The notes beneath the pieces are model-generated. The model did not search any database and was not told the origin of the DNA. It worked only from the letters and a program-made list of their open reading frames with translations. 19,000 nucleotides of DNA from Thermoplasmata archaeon. Its GTDB lineage: Archaea; Thermoplasmatota; E2; UBA9212. The position numbers were made by a program, and so were the translations under genes. This document shows positions 15,327-19,000 of this stretch, one piece after another. The stretch's first letter is position 1, and each line of letters starts with the position of its first letter. Where the stretch lies: assembly GCA_013329495.1 (NCBI GenBank), contig DUKC01000085.1, positions 1-19,000 on the forward strand, given 5' to 3'.

Positions 15327-16061
15327 ATGTCAGAAATCGAGCTTATCAAATTTAAAGAATTTGATTTAAATGATGCGGTTATAATTGAAGGGTTTCCTTC
15401 AGTAGGATTGATCAGCCCCATAGTTATAAATTACCTGATAGCAACATTGAACCTAGACCAAATTTGTGCTTTGGACTCGAATGATTTTCCTCCTGTTTCG
15501 ATGGTTTATGCAGCAAAGCCAAAATTTCCTGCAAGAATATATGCAAGCGAGAAGCTAAAAGTATGCGTCTTTCTCTCTGAATTCTCTCCGCATTCAAAAC
15601 TTGCAAGACCTTTATCGAAGGTAATAACTTCCTTTGCCTCGACCAATAAATGTTCTCTGATTGTCTCTACAGAAGGAATACCTACACATCAAGAAGAAAT
15701 AAAGGGGGAAAGAGTCGTTAGGGGAGTTGGTTCAACCTCTCGATGCAGAGAAAGGCTAAACCGATCTCAAATTCCTCAACTAGACAGAGGGATAATATCT
15801 GGAGTTTCTGGTGCTCTATTGAATGAGGGGAGAAGGCATGGATTTGACGTAATCTGTCTTTTAATCGAAGCTGAACCGCAACCCATGGATGCAATGGCCG
15901 CCGCAAAGATAGTTGAAGCCATAGACAGGTTATTACCTCAAATTAAAATCGATGTAAAACCTCTGTATAAGCGGGCAAAACAAATTGAAGAGCAACTAAA
16001 AAGACTGAGGCGGCAAGCAAAGCCAGCAGAATCTGAAGCAATTTCACCCACGTATAGATGA
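15327..16061 (+). CDS. PAC2-family protein (proteasome assembly chaperone-like)
   Basis: This protein has 244 residues. The PAC2 fold is recognised by VIIEGFPSVGLISPIVINYLI (18-38), the DFPP segment (53-56) and IISGVSGALLNEGRRHGFDVICLLIEAE (156-183), followed by DAMAAAKIVEAIDRLLP. After residue 210 a charged helix (KRAKQIEEQLKRLRRQA) could form a coiled coil. The chain ends P-T-Y-R: the penultimate Tyr resembles the HbYX tail by which Pba-type chaperones and proteasome activators dock on the 20S alpha ring, although Thr stands where a hydrophobic residue is normal. Proteasome subunit genes are not in the window. The role in proteasome assembly is inferred from the family, and some archaeal PAC2 proteins remain uncharacterised. 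Confidence 0.85.
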   Translation: MSEIELIKFKEFDLNDAVIIEGFPSVGLISPIVINYLIATLNLDQICALDSNDFPPVSMVYAAKPKFPARIYASEKLKVCVFLSEFSPHSKLARPLSKVITSFASTNKCSLIVSTEGIPTHQEEIKGERVVRGVGSTSRCRERLNRSQIPQLDRGIISGVSGALLNEGRRHGFDVICLLIEAEPQPMDAMAAAKIVEAIDRLLPQIKIDVKPLYKRAKQIEEQLKRLRRQAKPAESEAISPTYR

Positions 16062-16103
16062 TGAGAAGAGAAGAACTGTCAATACCTGCTGATGATTAAC
16101 CAA

Positions 16104-18785
16104 TTATTTTCTAATTTTAAGCCAGGGAGGGGGCTTGAATTTTCCTCGAAAATCTTTGAAGTATTTCTGGGAGTCTTCATAAAACTCCCGCAAATCCGCA
16201 ATTGACTTGCCAATTGGTTCTTTTTTGTAGTAGGTTATGTAGATGGTTGGGAGTATGAGCAGTGCTGAAACACATGCCACCACCAACATCAGAATTACAA
16301 TTGTAATGAATTGATTCATCATTTCAATGCCCAGCAAATAGATGGGCAGCAAAGCCAAGATAACAGCCACGATAGCTTCTAGCAGGGATTGTCCCGTAGT
16401 CATCACTGCGACCTGGGATGCTGCCATTCCGCTTTTCCCATTTTTGACTTCCTCTCTTATTCTTTCTGTGATGTGCACACCAAAGTCTATGCCTGTACCG
16501 ATCACTATGCTTGCTATTGCTATGGTGATCACTGAGAGAGGTACGTTGAGGCCAACCAATAGCAGTGGTTCCCATAGTATGACTAAAACCAAGGGAATTA
16601 GAGTGAATACGCCATATTTGAAAGATCTGAAAACAAGTACTAAACATGCAAAAACAGCTATTATTGCTATGGCTATCGACTGGATTTGTGAAGGAAGCAA
16701 AAGCGAATGAAGATCCGCAAGGATCGCTCCCATCCCAGTCAGATGGGTGGCCGAACCATTGGTCAGCTGATGGGAATCTATGATCTTGTTGATTGCAAGG
16801 ATTTTTTCTTCGGTTTTCTTTATATCCATTCTCGGCATGTCAACCATAACTATGCTTTTGTCAAGGAAAGCCTCTTCCGTTCCTCCTATTCCTCCCATCA
16901 TTCCAGATATCGTTTCCCCTGCCAATTCCATAATCGATCGGATTTGAGCACCAGTTGGTATTTGACCCAAATTGAATGGCTTCATGAAGTCGAGCATGGA
17001 ATAAGCCCTGCAGTCTTCTATTTCGCCGATTTTTACTTCCAAAGCCTCTAGATCCTTCAAGAAACTAGAGTTGGTAAAATCCCCTTTAACCATTAACACA
17101 CCAGGCTGCCCCATTCCCAGTTTTTCCATATAATCCATACTTTTTTTTGTTAAAGGCAGATCAGCTGGCGGATCGACTGCAAAGAGGTCTACCTCAGTTG
17201 AGATGTGGGTAATGCATGACAGAGAAACTAGGGTAATTAGCACGGCCACCAATATTGTCAATTTTGGATGAGCGGTTATTTGAAGGATTCTTTTCCATTC
17301 TTTAATTCTTCCCCGCTTTCGATATCTGAGCATGAGCAGGAGGCAGGGAACCAGCACAATGGCTGATATTAATAAATAAAAGATGCCTAACACAAACACA
17401 AAGCCCATCTTAGCGACCATGGGCAGAGGGGTAATCATTAGAGAGGCAAAACCTACCATTGTAGTGATAGCCGAGAGTAAAACCGCCCTGCCACTTGTTG
17501 GTAAAGTTCTTCTTATCGCCTCTTTTGGATCATGAGTTTCTGCTTCTTCTGAAAATCTGTTGGTGAGGTGCAGGGAATAGGCAAAACCGAATGCAATCAA
17601 ACACGGTGCGATTATCACATCCTCAAATGCAAATTTTGTGGGTAAGAGGCCGAGGGTACCTAGATTGAGCATTATGCCAACAAGAGTGGGCAGAAGCACA
17701 ATCACTACACTCTTTCCATTTCTATGAAAGACTGTGAGGGAGATTGCTATTGCAGCAAGAGAGGTGGGTATTAGAACTACCAGCCATTTTAGCATAAAGC
17801 CGCTCATTTCTTCCTGCATAGCCATCGGTCCCGCTACTGTAAACTCGAGCCAATCGGGGGCTTGGTCTTCCAACAACTCTTGTATTCCCTGCTCCAACTC
17901 TCTTAATTCTTTATTTTGCTCCGTATCTCCTCTTCCGATACCAAACTCCATAGGATTTATCGCACCCTGAACACTGACCGTCATCAGAGTCTCTTTACGG
18001 TCGGCGGTAAGCAAGGTACCCATCAAGGGATCGGGAATAAGTGAAAACATGAAATCCATTTCTGCTTGCGAGTCTTGGCTGCCTTGAGTTAAGGTTAATA
18101 AAAGCTCCTGAATGTCTGAAAAGGATATGTTATGGGCTTCTAAGAAAGTTGAAAGTTCTGGGTTTAGAAATTTAAGAAGTTCAAATAGGAGATGCGAAAT
18201 ATTAGGAAATTTAGATACCCATTTAGTAATTTTATCGGTTGAGAAATTGAAAGTTAATTCTGTTTGACCAAAAGTTGAGGTGAGCTCGGTAAAATCGCTT
18301 AAAGAAATTTCATGAACTTCCATGAATTTCATCAATTCAGTAAGAGGGGGTATCTTGCCTTCTTCTCCCCCATAGAATTTTAGAATTTGATCGATAAATG
18401 AGGCGTAGCTCTGCACTCCTTCCAGTCCTTTGCCTTCAAACTTCCCTCTTATCAATTGCTCCACATCACTTATCCCTCTGATCGATTCCAGCTTAGTTAG
18501 ATCTTTATCAGATTTAATGTAAATTGATATTGGCATAATATTGGTCATGTTGTCGGAGGGTGCGGACATATCAGTGGAAAAAGTAAGCAGGCTCACCCCC
18601 ATCATCTCCGTGGTTATTTCATCTAATATTTGGATACTTTCTGCGTTAGAAGGTAAATAATCTTTCGGATCCATAGTTATATTGCTAATTAACGATATTG
18701 TCTGCGAACCAACGAGTAAACTTATTACCAGGAATGTAAAGAAAACGGTTTTTGGTCTGTTTATTATTAGATCAGATAAGCCCAT
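16104..18785 (-). CDS. RND/MMPL-superfamily membrane transporter (HAE3-like)
   Basis: The protein has 893 residues and the two-fold RND layout: helix 1 (about 13-34), a large outer loop (35-335), a five- to six-helix bundle (336-487), helix 7 (about 508-530), a second outer loop (531-700) and a second bundle (701-853), then a charged C-terminus. The paired helices read IAFGFAYSLHLTNRFSEE (397-414) and VIGTGIDFGVHITERIREE (761-779). Members move hydrophobic or amphiphilic substrates, driven by protons; the substrate here is unknown. Only the second half keeps the membrane Asp (D767). The first loop has an internal repeat (151-172 and 211-232). It is convergent with the PAC2 gene, 42 bases apart. 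AGTGGGG precedes the start. Confidence 0.88.
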   Translation of the reverse strand: MGLSDLIINRPKTVFFTFLVISLLVGSQTISLISNITMDPKDYLPSNAESIQILDEITTEMMGVSLLTFSTDMSAPSDNMTNIMPISIYIKSDKDLTKLESIRGISDVEQLIRGKFEGKGLEGVQSYASFIDQILKFYGGEEGKIPPLTELMKFMEVHEISLSDFTELTSTFGQTELTFNFSTDKITKWVSKFPNISHLLFELLKFLNPELSTFLEAHNISFSDIQELLLTLTQGSQDSQAEMDFMFSLIPDPLMGTLLTADRKETLMTVSVQGAINPMEFGIGRGDTEQNKELRELEQGIQELLEDQAPDWLEFTVAGPMAMQEEMSGFMLKWLVVLIPTSLAAIAISLTVFHRNGKSVVIVLLPTLVGIMLNLGTLGLLPTKFAFEDVIIAPCLIAFGFAYSLHLTNRFSEEAETHDPKEAIRRTLPTSGRAVLLSAITTMVGFASLMITPLPMVAKMGFVFVLGIFYLLISAIVLVPCLLLMLRYRKRGRIKEWKRILQITAHPKLTILVAVLITLVSLSCITHISTEVDLFAVDPPADLPLTKKSMDYMEKLGMGQPGVLMVKGDFTNSSFLKDLEALEVKIGEIEDCRAYSMLDFMKPFNLGQIPTGAQIRSIMELAGETISGMMGGIGGTEEAFLDKSIVMVDMPRMDIKKTEEKILAINKIIDSHQLTNGSATHLTGMGAILADLHSLLLPSQIQSIAIAIIAVFACLVLVFRSFKYGVFTLIPLVLVILWEPLLLVGLNVPLSVITIAIASIVIGTGIDFGVHITERIREEVKNGKSGMAASQVAVMTTGQSLLEAIVAVILALLPIYLLGIEMMNQFITIVILMLVVACVSALLILPTIYITYYKKEPIGKSIADLREFYEDSQKYFKDFRGKFKPPPWLKIRK

Positions 18786-18810
18786 AGAGCCCCACTTCTA
18801 AGACTCTATG
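18783..18810 (-). promoter_or_regulatory. Inverted repeat spanning the start codon of the RND gene
   Basis: CATAGAG (18783-18789) and CTCTATG (18804-18810) are perfect complements with a 14-base spacer. On the minus strand the final ATG of the right arm is the start codon and the AGTGGGG ribosome binding site lies in the loop. If the message starts upstream of 18810 this would be a hairpin sequestering the start; if it starts near 18797, as the nearer TATA box suggests, it is more likely a DNA operator. Confidence 0.45.
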
Positions 18811-18818
18811 CCTTCACT

Positions 18819-18827
18819 ATTTATTAA
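18819..18827 (-). promoter_or_regulatory. Candidate TATA box of the RND gene
   Basis: On the minus strand TTAATAAAT is centred near 18823, predicting a start close to 18797 and a leader of about 12 bases containing AGTGGGG. An alternative AT-rich box, ATGATAAACT (about 18836-18827), would move the start to about 18805. Confidence 0.35.
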
Positions 18828-18843
18828 GTTTATCATATGTCCT

Positions 18844-18880
18844 AGCTTCTCCACGAAAACTTCCCAAGAAGCTTTTTTTT
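18844..18880 (+). terminator. Hairpin followed by T8, terminator-like, on the plus strand
   Basis: AGCTTCT (18844-18850) pairs perfectly with AGAAGCT (18867-18873), loop 16 bases, followed by an unbroken T run to 18880; a second T run lies at 18889-18896. It has the shape of an intrinsic terminator, but no plus-strand gene precedes it within 2.7 kb. It may end an unseen antisense or small RNA, or be a chance structure. Confidence 0.3.
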
Positions 18881-18896
18881 CTTATACCTTTTTTTT

Positions 18897-19000
18897 ACAG
18901 GCTTTTTATTCCAGGGCCCTTTAAGAGAATAACAAAAATTAAGCTTAAAAACAAAAAACTAATAATAAAAAGAGTGCTATTTATCTTGTGAGGAAAATTA
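18897..19000. other. AT-rich right edge without a visible gene
   Basis: The sequence is A/T-rich with no convincing open frame or ribosome binding site on either strand. GCTTTTTATT and ATTAAGCTTAAAAACAA (around 18901-18955) could include promoter elements of a gene beyond the window, but nothing can be assigned. Confidence 0.3.

Overview
The window is archaeal chromosome. The evidence is an archaeal-type S12-S7-EF-2 operon with a diphthamide-type EF-2, an archaeal PAC2 protein, TATA-box promoters with several apparently leaderless genes, and a 14-subunit energy-converting hydrogenase operon of the kind best known from Thermococcales. The energy system points to an anaerobic, hydrogen-evolving lifestyle. 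I cannot place the organism more precisely; a euryarchaeal-type lineage other than a standard Thermococcus/Pyrococcus is my best guess, and it is only an inference.

Layout. Bases 1-124 hold the right end of an IS200/IS605-family element: the last codons of a probable TnpB and the hairpin-rich 3' end of its omega RNA. Bases 210-8207 (minus strand) are a complete mbh operon in the order mbhA to mbhN, read leftward: Mrp-type Na+/H+ antiporter subunits (mbhA-H), the linker mbhI, and the [NiFe] hydrogenase module (mbhJ-N). Genes overlap or abut, usually with good ribosome binding sites. All four [NiFe] ligand cysteines and all expected Fe-S cysteines are present, so this looks like a true hydrogenase (2 H+ + reduced ferredoxin to H2, coupled to ion pumping) rather than a sulfur-reducing Mbs/Mbx relative.

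Bases 8208-8591 are a divergent intergenic region with both promoters, an inverted repeat just upstream of the mbh TATA box, and a short repeat of IS200/IS605-end type. Bases 8592-13417 (plus strand) are rps12, rps7 and the EF-2 gene. EF-2 is interrupted by a 535-residue intein with a LAGLIDADG homing endonuclease, inserted inside the GTP-binding P-loop. A second copy of the short repeat starts at the EF-2 stop codon, so two direct copies flank the translation operon.

Bases 13515-16061 (plus strand) hold three separately promoted genes: an unrecognised small basic protein, histidyl-tRNA synthetase, and a PAC2-family protein ending in an HbYX-like tail. Bases 16104-18785 (minus strand) encode a large RND/MMPL-family membrane protein whose start codon lies in a perfect inverted repeat. 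The last 215 bases are AT-rich and noncoding, with a terminator-like hairpin on the plus strand.

Most notable for follow-up: the P-loop intein of EF-2, the direct repeats around the translation operon, the regulatory inverted repeats at the mbh and RND promoters, and the TnpB/omega-RNA end beside the hydrogenase operon. I did not find a clearly new multi-gene system.
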